Numbered from the stretch's first letter, positions 50,273-59,020 are shown. The stretch is 64,000 nucleotides of DNA from Actinomyces sp. (GCF_030530635.1 NZ_JAUMUL010000003.1:82511-146510); one strand, 5' to 3'. Numbers and translations: made by a program. The notes: generated from the sequence alone by a model not told the origin.

Positions 50273-53161
50273 GTGTCGATCGTCGATCGGATCCTTCGCA
50301 TCGGTGAGGGACGGACCCTCAAGAGACTCGACGCCCTCGCAACTCAGGTCGAGGCCCTTGCGGAGGAGTATCAGGAGTTCACCGATGCCGAGTTGCGTGA
50401 GCAGACCGCGGAGCTGAAACAGCGCTACACCGACGGGGAGACCCTTGACGAACTCCTGCCCGAGGCCTTCGCCACCGTGGTGGAGGCGGCGGACCGCGTG
50501 CTCGGCCAGCGCCCCTACCATGTGCAGATCATGGGCGGAGCCGCCCTGCACCAGGGCAACATTGCAGAGATGAAGACCGGTGAGGGCAAGACCCTCGTGG
50601 CCACCATGCCCTCCTACCTGCGGGCGCTTACGGGCAAGGGCGTGCACGTGGTCACTGTCAACGACTATTTGGCCGAGTACCAGTCCGACCTCATGGGGCG
50701 GGTCCACCGCTTCCTGGGGCTGACAACCGGCTGCGTGCTAGCCACGCAGAATCCGGCCCAGCGGCGTAAGCAGTACCAGTGCGACATCACCTACGGCACC
50801 AACAATGAGTTCGGCTTCGACTACCTGCGTGACAACATGGCCCAACGGCCCGAGGATCTGGTCCAGCGCGGACACGCCTTCGTGATTGTCGATGAGGTCG
50901 ACTCCATCCTCATCGATGAGGCCCGTACCCCGTTGATCATCTCCGGCCCCGCAACCGGGGATGTGAACAAGTGGTACAAGGAGTTCGCCAAGCTAGCGCA
51001 GCGTCTGCGCGCCGGCCGCGACTACGAGGTCGATGAGAAGAAGCGGACCGTTGGCGTGCTGGCACCCGGCATTGAACGCGTGGAGGACTATCTGGGCATT
51101 GACAACCTCTACGAGTCCGAGAACACGCCCCTGATCGGCTTCCTGAACAACGCGATCAAGGCCAAGGAACTGTTCCACCTGGACAAGGACTACATCGTGC
51201 GCGACGGCGAGGTGCTCATCGTCGACGAGCACACGGGCCGTGTCCTACCCGGCCGCCGTTACAACGAGGGTATGCACCAGGCCATTGAAGCCAAGGAGCG
51301 CGTGGACATCAAGGCCGAGAACCAGACCCTGGCCACCATCACCCTGCAGAACTATTTCCGGCTGTATCCTGAGGGCTCGCGCTCCGGCATGACCGGTACC
51401 GCCGAGACCGAGGCTGCCGAATTCGCCGGCACCTACGGCATCGGCGTGGTCCCCATCCCCACCAACAAGCCGATGATCCGCGTGGACCAGCCCGACTTGG
51501 TGTACACCAACGTGGCCGCCAAGCTGGCCGCCGTTGTCGATGACATCGTCGAACGCCATGAGGCCGGTCAACCCGTACTCGTGGGGACTACCAGCGTGGA
51601 GAAGTCCGAGCAGCTCTCGCAGTTGCTGAAGGAACAGGGCGTGCCCCATGAGGTGCTCAACGCCAAGCAGCACGCCCGTGAAGCCGCCGTGGTCGCTTTG
51701 GCCGGCCGCAAGGGGGCCGTCACGGTGGCCACCAATATGGCCGGCCGCGGTACCGACATCATGCTCGGCGGCAATGCCGAGCACATCGCCGTGACCGCCC
51801 TGAAGGAGGCGGGACTGGACCCGGAGGAGAACGCCGAGGACTACGAGAAGGCCTGGCCCGAGGCGCTTGCGGCAGCCCAGGAGGCCTGTGCCGCGGAGCA
51901 TGACGAGGTGGTTGAGCTCGGCGGCCTGTACGTGCTGGGCACCGAGCGGCACGAGTCCCGCCGCATCGACAACCAGCTGCGCGGCCGCTCCGGGCGCCAG
52001 GGCGACCCGGGGGAGTCCCGCTTCTACCTGTCCATGGAGGACGACCTGATGCGCATGTTCGCCTCCGGAGCCGCCCAACGCATCATGAACTCCGGCGCCT
52101 ACCCCGACGATGTTCCGATCGAGTCGAAGATGGTCACCCGCGCCATCGCCTCCGCCCAGCGGCAGGTGGAGTCCCGCAACTACGAGATCCGCAAGAACGT
52201 CCTGAAGTACGACGATGTCATGACCGAGCAGCGCGAGAAGGTCTACTCCGAGCGTCGCCGCGTGCTGGACGGTGAGGACCTGGAGCCGCAGCTGGTCAGT
52301 TTCCGGGCCCAGGCCATCGGGAACATCGTTGCCGCACGTACTCAGGAGGGCCGCCCCGATGAATGGGATCTGGATGCGCTGTGGGGCGATCTGGGCCACG
52401 TCTATCCGGTCAGTGTTACCCAGGAGGATCTGATCGAGGATGCCGGCGGTCGTGATCTGCTGTCCACCGAGAGGTTGACCGCCGAGCTCACCGATGATGC
52501 CGCCGTGGCCTACGAGGATGCCGAGCGGCGCCTGGACGATAATCCGATCGCTCGCGCCCAGCTGGGGGAGGAACCCATGCGTACCCTGGAGCGGCGCGTC
52601 CTGCTGGCCGTAGTGGACAAGCGCTGGCGCGAGCACCTGTACGAGATGGACTATCTCAAGGAGGGCATTGGACTGCGCGCCATGGCGCAGCGCGATCCGC
52701 TGGTGGAGTACGCCAACGAGGGCGCACACATGTTCAAGGCCATGATGGAGGGGATCCGGGAGGAGACCGTCGAGCAGGTCTTCGCCAATGCCGCTCGTTT
52801 TGACGCCGCCGCGGCCAGGGCTGCTGCTGAGCGGGAGGAGGCGCAGGACGCCGCCAAGGCCGCGACGTCGGCCTCAGACACGGATAACAAGGCCGCCGCT
52901 GTAAGTCGGCGCGCGCCCCGCAGCCGGGGTACCGGAGGGTCCGTCCTGGGCACCACCGGACAGGAACCCATCAGCCGGCGCATCACTTACACGGCCCCTG
53001 CTGAGGACGGTACCGCCACCGCCACCCCGGCGCCTGCGGCCGGGGAACACGCGCCCTCCAAGACGGCGGCCTCCGGTGCCGCCGCCGGGACGGGCGAGTC
53101 GGCCTCGAGCCAGGGCAATCGTAAACAGCGCCGAGCTGCCGCCAGGAGGAGGCGCAAGTAG
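50273..53161 (+). CDS. secA: Preprotein translocase ATPase SecA
   Basis: The 962-residue motor drives secreted proteins through SecYEG. Walker A is MKTGEGKTLVATMP near residue 105, the DEAD-like box is VIVDEVDSILIDEARTPLII, and motif VI lies in QLRGRSGRQGDPGESRFYLS. The C-terminal tail lacks the cysteine-rich SecB/zinc motif and instead ends in a basic NRKQRRAAARRRRK, as in actinobacterial SecA1. GTG at 50273 has GGGGAG 8 nt upstream; the open frame before it is not conserved. It is followed by a strong terminator hairpin. Confidence 0.97.
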   Translation: MSIVDRILRIGEGRTLKRLDALATQVEALAEEYQEFTDAELREQTAELKQRYTDGETLDELLPEAFATVVEAADRVLGQRPYHVQIMGGAALHQGNIAEMKTGEGKTLVATMPSYLRALTGKGVHVVTVNDYLAEYQSDLMGRVHRFLGLTTGCVLATQNPAQRRKQYQCDITYGTNNEFGFDYLRDNMAQRPEDLVQRGHAFVIVDEVDSILIDEARTPLIISGPATGDVNKWYKEFAKLAQRLRAGRDYEVDEKKRTVGVLAPGIERVEDYLGIDNLYESENTPLIGFLNNAIKAKELFHLDKDYIVRDGEVLIVDEHTGRVLPGRRYNEGMHQAIEAKERVDIKAENQTLATITLQNYFRLYPEGSRSGMTGTAETEAAEFAGTYGIGVVPIPTNKPMIRVDQPDLVYTNVAAKLAAVVDDIVERHEAGQPVLVGTTSVEKSEQLSQLLKEQGVPHEVLNAKQHAREAAVVALAGRKGAVTVATNMAGRGTDIMLGGNAEHIAVTALKEAGLDPEENAEDYEKAWPEALAAAQEACAAEHDEVVELGGLYVLGTERHESRRIDNQLRGRSGRQGDPGESRFYLSMEDDLMRMFASGAAQRIMNSGAYPDDVPIESKMVTRAIASAQRQVESRNYEIRKNVLKYDDVMTEQREKVYSERRRVLDGEDLEPQLVSFRAQAIGNIVAARTQEGRPDEWDLDALWGDLGHVYPVSVTQEDLIEDAGGRDLLSTERLTAELTDDAAVAYEDAERRLDDNPIARAQLGEEPMRTLERRVLLAVVDKRWREHLYEMDYLKEGIGLRAMAQRDPLVEYANEGAHMFKAMMEGIREETVEQVFANAARFDAAAARAAAEREEAQDAAKAATSASDTDNKAAAVSRRAPRSRGTGGSVLGTTGQEPISRRITYTAPAEDGTATATPAPAAGEHAPSKTAASGAAAGTGESASSQGNRKQRRAAARRRRK

Positions 53162-53179
53162 TCTGCCCCCGGTGCATCC

Positions 53180-53231
53180 TGCCGCAGCGCCGTCTCTCGG
53201 TGAGGAACCACCGAGAGACGGCGCTGCGGCA
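53180..53231. terminator. Strong bidirectional terminator hairpin between secA and Rv3235-like gene
   Basis: A perfect 23-bp stem (53180-53202 with 53209-53231) encloses a 6-nt loop AGGAAC. It starts 18 nt after the secA stop and directly abuts the stop codon of the convergent gene at 53232, so it can end both transcripts. The stem is unusually long. Confidence 0.82.
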
Positions 53232-53888
53232 TCAAGCGATCTCCAGGGCCGCCAGCAGCCAACGTCCCCGGAAGGCCTCCAGACGGGCGGCCGCCGCTCG
53301 TACTCGGTTGCCGTCGTCGAGCAGAATCGTGACTTCGCATGTGCCGCGCTTGGGCTCCTGGGCGTGTACCGAACGCGGTCTTGGCCGGGTGGGCGCCTGA
53401 CCAAGGAGCCGCTTGGCCAGCCCGGCTCGTCGGGCGAGCGCCGCGAATAGCTCCGGCGTCGTCCACCGGGCGAGGTTATCGGCCCGCCGTTGACCGGAGA
53501 GCACCTCAGCGGCGGCGGTCACGACTACGGCGGCGAAGCGGGCGGGGTCCGGCATGGCCGGCGTGGTCTGCGGGGCGGTCGTGGTAGGCCTGGAGGTGTT
53601 GACGTCTGATCCGGTGGTGATGTGCCTGTCGGCCTTGTCCAGAGCGGGGCGAAAGGCCATACGGTCCCACTCCCGTGGCCTTTGTGAGCCTTCCAGGCTC
53701 GGGCGGCGAGTCACCGTTCCGCCGGCCGAGCCGGCCGGTAGGCGGCGGAGGGAGCCGGGACCCGAGGGCGGCGTCGGCCCGATGCGACGCCGGGCGCGGG
53801 AGGGACGGGAATCGGTGAGTCGATCGCGCTGAGATGGTGCGGTCGAGGCAGTACGCGACGGGTCGGCGATTACGGTTGGGCTTGGCAT
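53232..53888 (-). CDS. Rv3235 family protein
   Basis: The 218-residue protein has a disordered N-terminal 130 residues rich in Arg, Pro, Ser and Thr. A C-terminal domain of about 90 residues follows, with RFAAVVVTAAAEVLSGQRRA, LARWTTPELFAALARR and VRAAAARLEAFRGRWLLAAL. That domain is the Rv3235-type module, found downstream of secA and the LysM gene in many Actinobacteria; function is unknown. The ATG at 53888 has AGGAGAG 6 nt upstream. It follows the LysM gene by 51 bp and probably shares its promoter. Confidence 0.8.
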   Translation of the reverse strand: MPSPTVIADPSRTASTAPSQRDRLTDSRPSRARRRIGPTPPSGPGSLRRLPAGSAGGTVTRRPSLEGSQRPREWDRMAFRPALDKADRHITTGSDVNTSRPTTTAPQTTPAMPDPARFAAVVVTAAAEVLSGQRRADNLARWTTPELFAALARRAGLAKRLLGQAPTRPRPRSVHAQEPKRGTCEVTILLDDGNRVRAAAARLEAFRGRWLLAALEIA

Positions 53889-53939
53889 GCGGTCTCTCCT
53901 GCGGTGTGGCGGTGCCATCGGAGTGGCGGGGCTTGACGC

Positions 53940-54902
53940 TTAGGAATTGGGCTCGTCGGTGAAAGTGGGGACGGTCAGGAGCGTGTCGGGATGGATGACT
54001 CCGGGATCGGTGCCGATCGTGTCGGCATTGGCCCGGTACAGCTGTGGCCAGGCGCCGGCGATGTCGGCCGGTGACGCGTCCGCGCCCAGCAGATCGGCAG
54101 TGATCGACCACAGGGACTCGCCGTCGGTGACGCTATGTGAGGAGCCGGCCGAGTCGCCGTCGGCAGCGGCCGGGGTGCCTTTGCCGGACGGCCGTGACGG
54201 CGGTAGCAACGGCCCGATCAGTTCCGTCTCCGGCTGGCCGGCGCCCGGCAGTAGCGGCGGACCTACCTCGGAGTCGGGTGTGGGGAAGGCACTGTCTTGC
54301 CGTGGAGCCACAGGGTCGGCGGCAGTCGGCGCTGCCTGGTCCGGGACGGTGCCGGTGGCCTCGGAAGTCGGGTTCAGCGCCTGCTCCGACGTTGGTGCCG
54401 ACCGATTGTCGTCTGCCGCACCGGGTTCGGCGCTTGCGGTCACGGTCGGTTGCCAGCCCAGGTCATCAGTGTCAGGTTCGATGGCGGCGAAGGCCGGGCC
54501 GGCGGTGATTCCGGCAACCACTGCGCCCGCGGCGATCCGGCGCACCAAGGGGGCGCCCCAGCGGTGCAGCATCCGGTTGGCGGTGTTGGCTCCGGGTGCG
54601 GTGCGCCGGCCGGTTACGGTCGACCGTCCGACTCCGGAGGATGCCACCAGGGCGAGGATGACGGACACCACGTGCCACAGTGCGCCCGCAGCGCCGGCTG
54701 AACAGGCGATGCCGGTGATGGCTGCGGTGAGCTGGGAGGTGCCCCACCAGGCGGGTGGGAGCTCCAGGAGACGGCCGACGTTATATGCCGCCAAGGCTGC
54801 CAGCACCGTAGACAGTGCGGCGCAGACCAGACCGACGCCTATGAGCGCCATGCGCCTATACAGTCCACTCACAGCCGAGGCCTGTCCAGATGACACGCTC
54901 AT
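53940..54902 (-). CDS. LysM-domain membrane protein
   Basis: The 320-residue protein has membrane segments at about 20-40, 55-75 (and a further one near 120-140), then a disordered Pro/Ser/Ala-rich region and a C-terminal LysM module from about residue 250 (SVTDGESLWSITADLLGADA, then DPGVIHPDTLLTVP). LysM binds N-acetylglucosamine polymers such as peptidoglycan. The arrangement is that of actinobacterial LysM proteins encoded beside the Rv3235 gene. ATG 54902 has GGAGGGG upstream and a consensus promoter 40 bp away. Confidence 0.85.
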   Translation of the reverse strand: MSVSSGQASAVSGLYRRMALIGVGLVCAALSTVLAALAAYNVGRLLELPPAWWGTSQLTAAITGIACSAGAAGALWHVVSVILALVASSGVGRSTVTGRRTAPGANTANRMLHRWGAPLVRRIAAGAVVAGITAGPAFAAIEPDTDDLGWQPTVTASAEPGAADDNRSAPTSEQALNPTSEATGTVPDQAAPTAADPVAPRQDSAFPTPDSEVGPPLLPGAGQPETELIGPLLPPSRPSGKGTPAAADGDSAGSSHSVTDGESLWSITADLLGADASPADIAGAWPQLYRANADTIGTDPGVIHPDTLLTVPTFTDEPNS

Positions 54903-54942
54903 ATGCCCCTCCATCATCATTGACTATGTTTGATGATGTTAA

Positions 54943-54971
54943 ATTATGGCTGATGGGCGTAGAGGTGTCAA
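54943..54971 (-). promoter_or_regulatory. Consensus sigma-70 promoter of the LysM-Rv3235 operon
   Basis: On the minus strand TTGACA (54966-54971) and CATAAT (54943-54948) are separated by exactly 17 bp. Transcription would start near 54936, giving a leader of about 34 nt before the ATG at 54902. The region is AT-rich against the surroundings. Confidence 0.85.
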
Positions 54972-55102
54972 GGGGTTCTGCTGCTGTGTTTGTCTGCTAT
55001 GGCTGCCCCGGGTTGCGATGTTGTCCGGGCGGGGCCGGCGTGTACCCGTATGCGCGCGGCCGCGCCGACTAACGCCCCAAAGGGTCCGGGCGTGCAGGAA
55101 GG

Positions 55103-56803
55103 TCAGGCCCGGTGGCGTCCGTTCCCCCGGTGACGCGGGGAGACGCGGCCGACCGCCGTGCCGGTCTCGGCAGTGGTCGGAGTCGCCGCGTAGGCGCCGT
55201 AGGCGGGTCCTGGGACGATCTTGGTATCCGCCTCCAGGGGCGGTGGTGGCGGTGGCGGAGTTGATGCTTCAACCGCTACGGCTTTCGTCTCGAGTTCGGT
55301 GACCGGGCCGGTCTCCGGACTCGCGGCCCTTTGCCCCGGGATTCCGGTCCGGCCTCCACCGGGATTCCCAGCGGCCTGGGCGGGGCGCTCCCGGCGCCAG
55401 GACCGGAGCAGGGCGGCAAGAGGGTGCAGATGCGTGCCGCGGGAGGCTCGTTCCGCCCTAAGTGCGGCGCCCGAATGCGGGTCGATTCGGTCGACCAGCT
55501 CGGTAAGTGCCCGCCCGAGCGGTGAAGTCGGGGCGGATTCGAGCACGGGTCGGCCCTCCATCAGGCAGCGGTCCGTCGTCTGTGCGTCCTCGGGCAGCAC
55601 GGTGACCTCCTCCACGCCTCCATAACGCGCCAGGGCCTCACGCACTGCCCGCTGTGGAGACGGGCCGGCAGCCGAGGCGCGCACCCGGTTGACTGCCACT
55701 TCAATGCGCCCGGACAGACGCAGGGTGCCGTCCAGATCGTCGATGAGTTGCAACAGTCGACGCACGCCGATCGGATCGCCGGCGCCTACCATCACCACTA
55801 CGTCGGCGCTGCGCAACAGCTCTGCGGCCATGGCGCCGCGCCCCGGCTCCAGCGTGAAGTCGTCAACGGCGTCGTCAACCTGCCCGCCCGCGATATCCAC
55901 AACCGTCCAGGGGGCTGAGTGTCGACACTGCTCCCAAACCTCTGACATCGCCGCCGGTGGCAGCTCGCGCCAGCGGCCTGGGCGCCCCAGGCCGGTCAAC
56001 AGGCGCCGGCCCTCGCTGATCGGTACCAGTATGCGGTCCAGGGTCTCAGCATCCAGGCGACCGCGAGACGCAAGGCGCGCCGCCGTCGCCAGAGAGGAGG
56101 AGTCCTCGGGCAGGCCGAGCAGCTGCGTCAGGCTGGGCGCCTCAATGTCGGCGTCCACCAGGATGGCGCCGCCGGTGAGTCCGGCAGCCAGTGACGCGGC
56201 GAGGGTGGTGCGCCCCGGCGCTCCCTGCGGACCCCAGACGACCACGAGTCTGCCTCGTGCGGATGTGGGTTCCGCGGCGCCCATGTGCTCCACGCCCGGC
56301 CGGGCCGAGTGCTGCGGATGCTCGGACGATGAGATGGCATCGAACTCGTCCCACAGCCCGGTGCCGACTGGCAGCGCCAGCCCGGATCCGGTCGCCGGAG
56401 CCGGCGTGAATCTCTCGGCTGAGGGTGGTCGGCCGCGACTGATCGCCTGCAGTCGTGCGCATACCTCGGCGGGGGTCGCAGCAGATGACTCCACCGGCCA
56501 CCCGAAGCCAGACCAGTGTTCGCAATCGGCTTCGGGTGCGAGCAGAAGCCCGGTGACACCGGCCCGGTTCAGCCGATCCAGTACGGTGCGGTCCAGGTCG
56601 TCGAAACTCGTTCCGATGACTGCGAGAGTGCCCAGATCAGCCAGAGCGGCGCTGAGCAACTCGGCTGTATCCGCACAACGCCGTACCACCGTCATTCCCG
56701 ATCCGGGGGTGTCGATGGCGCGCAGGATGTCGGCGTCGTCGCTTAATGCCAGCAGAACGCCGCGCGGCGTCGATGCGGCGGAGGTGCTGTGGGTGTCCGT
56801 CAT
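55103..56803 (-). CDS. CpaE-like / MinD-like P-loop ATPase
   Basis: The 566-residue protein has an N-terminal receiver-like domain of about 115 residues (VLLALSDDADILRAIDTPGS) and then a ParA/MinD-like domain. Its deviant Walker A reads WGPQGAPGRTTLAASLAA, followed by AILVDADIEAPSLTQLLGLP and WTVVDIAGGQVDDAVDD. The lysine of the usual KGGxGKT loop is replaced: the P-loop has arginine before the threonines. The tail contains a run of seven prolines. CpaE proteins position Tad pilus machines, but no other Tad genes are in the window. The start lies 1 nt after the SAF gene stop. Confidence 0.8.
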   Translation of the reverse strand: MTDTHSTSAASTPRGVLLALSDDADILRAIDTPGSGMTVVRRCADTAELLSAALADLGTLAVIGTSFDDLDRTVLDRLNRAGVTGLLLAPEADCEHWSGFGWPVESSAATPAEVCARLQAISRGRPPSAERFTPAPATGSGLALPVGTGLWDEFDAISSSEHPQHSARPGVEHMGAAEPTSARGRLVVVWGPQGAPGRTTLAASLAAGLTGGAILVDADIEAPSLTQLLGLPEDSSSLATAARLASRGRLDAETLDRILVPISEGRRLLTGLGRPGRWRELPPAAMSEVWEQCRHSAPWTVVDIAGGQVDDAVDDFTLEPGRGAMAAELLRSADVVVMVGAGDPIGVRRLLQLIDDLDGTLRLSGRIEVAVNRVRASAAGPSPQRAVREALARYGGVEEVTVLPEDAQTTDRCLMEGRPVLESAPTSPLGRALTELVDRIDPHSGAALRAERASRGTHLHPLAALLRSWRRERPAQAAGNPGGGRTGIPGQRAASPETGPVTELETKAVAVEASTPPPPPPPLEADTKIVPGPAYGAYAATPTTAETGTAVGRVSPRHRGNGRHRA

Positions 56804-56804
56804 A

Positions 56805-57479
56805 TCACTGCCCCTGGCCCGTGGGGACGAGTACGAGCGTGCCGCCGGCTCCGACGGCGGTGAGTACCTCGGCCACCGCCTCCTGCGGGACCAGCACCTC
56901 CACCTGCACGCTGGTGCCGCCGATCAGGCTGGTTCCGGTTTCCCCCACGGAAGAGATCAGCAGGCCCTGAGTGACTAGAACGGCTGAGCCCACTTCCTGG
57001 GCGGTGGCCTGAGTCGAGGGCAGCTCCCACAAGTCGACGACGTCGCCGGCACCTGCCGCGGCGGGCAGGCCGGAAGCGACGTCAAGTACCACCGAGCGCA
57101 GATCGAGATCAGATGCGGTGCCGACTGCGCCTGACGGCAGAAGTTCGCCTGCTTGGAGGGAGCGGGTAGCGATGGCTTCGGAGGGGAGGGCGCCCGCAGC
57201 CACGTAAACGGGCGTTGCGGGGTGGGCGTCGACGAGCGACAGCACCCCGTCGGCTGTCAGATCGGTGCCGGGTGCGACGTCCCGGGTGAGCACATAGATC
57301 TGTTCTGTATCTGCGGCGGCGTCGACAGCCCATGCGCCCAACGCTACGGCCGCCCCGATCAGCACCAGACCGCCGGCCAACCGTGGGTCCTTCCAGCCGG
57401 GGCGGCGCAGGCGACCGGACGAAGCGTGTCGCGATCGGGAGTAGCTGGGGTTGAGTGCGCCTCGTTGCGCTTGGCTCAC
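56805..57479 (-). CDS. SAF-domain membrane protein, CpaB-like
   Basis: The 224-residue protein has a basic N terminus, one membrane segment (about 35-55, LAGGLVLIGAAVALGAWAV) and a SAF domain with IYVLTRDVAPGTDLTADGVL and LQAGELLPSGAVG. SAF domains occur in CpaB pilus assembly and FlgA flagellar proteins. Here it is paired with a CpaE-like ATPase only. GTG start with AGGAGG 6 nt upstream. The promoter may be TTGCCG-N17-CATACT in the region shared with the HTH gene. Confidence 0.85.
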   Translation of the reverse strand: MSQAQRGALNPSYSRSRHASSGRLRRPGWKDPRLAGGLVLIGAAVALGAWAVDAAADTEQIYVLTRDVAPGTDLTADGVLSLVDAHPATPVYVAAGALPSEAIATRSLQAGELLPSGAVGTASDLDLRSVVLDVASGLPAAAGAGDVVDLWELPSTQATAQEVGSAVLVTQGLLISSVGETGTSLIGGTSVQVEVLVPQEAVAEVLTAVGAGGTLVLVPTGQGQ

Positions 57480-57564
57480 GGGATCCTCCTAGGGCGTTAA
57501 CAGGGTCTTGGATGCTGTGGGGGCATCATTGGTTATCCACAAGTATGTTAGAGTATGGCGCATA

Positions 57565-57577
57565 CGGCAAGATAGTG
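57565..57577. promoter_or_regulatory. Small palindrome in the SAF/HTH divergent region
   Basis: About 15-30 bp before the HTH start, GTATG and CATAC flank GCG. Its place between two divergent genes, one for a DNA-binding protein, makes an autoregulatory operator possible. Position given to within a few bases. Confidence 0.3.
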
Positions 57578-57590
57578 AGATGATGGTGGC

Positions 57591-57809
57591 ATGCCGGATA
57601 AGTTCTTGACCATAGCCGAAGTAGCCGAGCATCTTCAGCTCTCTGCGCAGGGGGTGAGAGCCCTGATCCAGTCGGGGGAGCTACCGGCCATCCAGGTCGG
57701 GGCACGCCATCTGTGGCGGGTGCCGGAGAGCGCCTTCGACGAGTATGTAGAGCGGCAACTGGCCGCTACTCGGGAGATGGTGGCCGCCGGGTCCGTCAAG
57801 ACGTCCTAG
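57591..57809 (+). CDS. Excisionase-type helix-turn-helix protein (BldC-like)
   Basis: The 72-residue protein is almost entirely a MerR/excisionase-type HTH: FLTIAEVAEHLQLSAQGVRA, LIQSGELPAIQVGARHLWRV, then a helix SAFDEYVERQLAATREM. This is the layout of BldC and of phage excisionases. No integrase or attachment site is nearby and the neighbourhood is conserved-looking chromosome, so a BldC-like regulator is more likely. It is divergent from the CpaB/CpaE-like operon and may control it. Confidence 0.83.
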   Translation: MPDKFLTIAEVAEHLQLSAQGVRALIQSGELPAIQVGARHLWRVPESAFDEYVERQLAATREMVAAGSVKTS

Positions 57810-57855
57810 GCCGTAGGTCCCTGGATGTAAGCGGGTGAGGCGGGGTGATCCGCGG

Positions 57856-58383
57856 TCACCGGCTGCGGACCACCTCAATCACCGCCAGGGCGATTGTAAT
57901 CGTCCCGGCGGCATGTCCGGGGGTGACGACGTCGCGTACGACGTCTAGGTAGTCGGCGCCGACACGGGCGAGGCGGCCGGCGACCTCCTGTGAAGCGAAG
58001 ATCACCCGTACGCGCGTCCCGGCGCGCGCCAGTTCCCGCAGCGCACCCTGGATGCTCGGACGAAGGCGACGGGTGGGATCCGGAGCAGGCCCTGGCAGGG
58101 GCGAGATCAACGCGATCGCGCCCAGCGGCACCAGCGACTGGATGCCTTCCCCCTCGTCCACCAGCAGGAAGGATTCCTCGGCTCGCAGCACCGTACCGTC
58201 TACCGCAGCCCCGCCGCGTGTACGCAGGTGGACGATGCGGCCGATGGCGCCGCGCAGCCGATCGGACAGATGCAGGGCGGCGATCTCCGCCTCGGCGAGG
58301 TCCGCGGCCTCAGCGGTGACGTCGGCGCGTCGTTCCGCATCGAAACGGCTTTCCAGATCGGCCAGAAGGCTGTCCCAATTCAT
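57856..58383 (-). CDS. Conserved hypothetical protein
   Basis: The 175-residue protein begins MNWDSLLADLESRFDAERR with a helical first 70 residues. It continues with a beta-rich segment around LRTRGGAAVDGTVLRAEESF and LLVDEGEGIQSLVPLGAIAL that resembles a small barrel, and ends with GALRELARAGTRVRVIFASQ. I recognise it as a type of conserved actinobacterial protein but not a named family with known function. It is convergent with the HTH gene (46-bp gap) and divergent from the DUF6912 gene. Confidence 0.7.
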   Translation of the reverse strand: MNWDSLLADLESRFDAERRADVTAEAADLAEAEIAALHLSDRLRGAIGRIVHLRTRGGAAVDGTVLRAEESFLLVDEGEGIQSLVPLGAIALISPLPGPAPDPTRRLRPSIQGALRELARAGTRVRVIFASQEVAGRLARVGADYLDVVRDVVTPGHAAGTITIALAVIEVVRSR

Positions 58384-58519
58384 ACCCGCAGCACATCACA
58401 TCGACGCTCCGAATCCAAGCACATCGCCCACAACGACCGCCGGTCCCCGGGGTTTCCTACCGATAATCGGGGCTAGGAGCGGACCTCGGGCTTTAAGCGC
58501 CTGGGGCACACTAGGTTCC

Positions 58520-58996
58520 ATGCGCGTCTACCTTCCCGCCACGGCCTCCGATCTGGCCGCCGCCCGAATCAGTGCCCGCACCGCCCACGCCGCCACGCCC
58601 ACGCTGGCCGCGGTGTTCCCGGAGGAGGACCAGGAGGGCCTGGAGGTGTCGGCGAGCCTGTGCGCCGCCGATGGCTCGGTGCTGCTGCTGGCTGAGCCCG
58701 GTGCCCGGGACCAGGCCGACAGGCGCGTGGTGATCGCTGCGGATGTTGATGACGAGCAGATCCGGGAGGTGCCGGTGGAGGATGACGTCCTGCCCGGCAC
58801 GGTTCAGGTGACCGCGGCTGTCGAGTGGGAGTCGGTGGCGGCCCTGCTGGTGGATGAGGCGGAGGCGGAGGCCGATGTGCGCGCCGCCCGCACCGGGGAC
58901 GAGGCCGCCTTCGAGCGTGCCGCCGATGCGGACCTGCTTTGGTACGACGTCTCCGAGCGCGCGGCGCTCGCACATGAACTGGCCGCCACCCCCTGA
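58520..58996 (+). CDS. DUF6912 family protein
   Basis: The 158-residue protein begins MRVYLPATASDLAAARISAR and ends LLWYDVSERAALAHELAATP, the ends typical of this small actinobacterial family of unknown function. The ATG at 58520 is chosen; the open frame further upstream is antisense to the neighbouring gene. The stop codon TGA is made by the second copy of a 26-bp direct repeat whose first copy encodes the end of the protein, so the 3' end may have been changed by a duplication. Confidence 0.78.
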   Translation: MRVYLPATASDLAAARISARTAHAATPTLAAVFPEEDQEGLEVSASLCAADGSVLLLAEPGARDQADRRVVIAADVDDEQIREVPVEDDVLPGTVQVTAAVEWESVAALLVDEAEAEADVRAARTGDEAAFERAADADLLWYDVSERAALAHELAATP

Positions 58997-59020
58997 CGTC
59001 TCCGAGCGCGCGGCGCTCGC
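58946..59020 (+). repeat. 26-bp direct repeat with internal hairpin
   Basis: Positions 58946-58971 and 58995-59020 are identical over 26 bp (starting GACGTCTCCGAGCGCG) with 23 bp between. Each copy contains GAGCGC-GCG-GCGCTC, a 6-bp stem. The first copy is coding; the second supplies the TGA stop and a hairpin just after it. Confidence 0.85.

Noticed and set aside
51245..52729. 494-codon minus-strand open frame inside secA
   Set aside because: It is fully antisense to highly conserved SecA sequence and shows the Gly/His/Leu/Val bias of a shadow frame.
57591..57809. Excisionase of an integrated element
   Set aside because: The HTH type is shared with excisionases, but there is no integrase, attachment repeat or phage gene nearby, and neighbours are conserved chromosomal genes.
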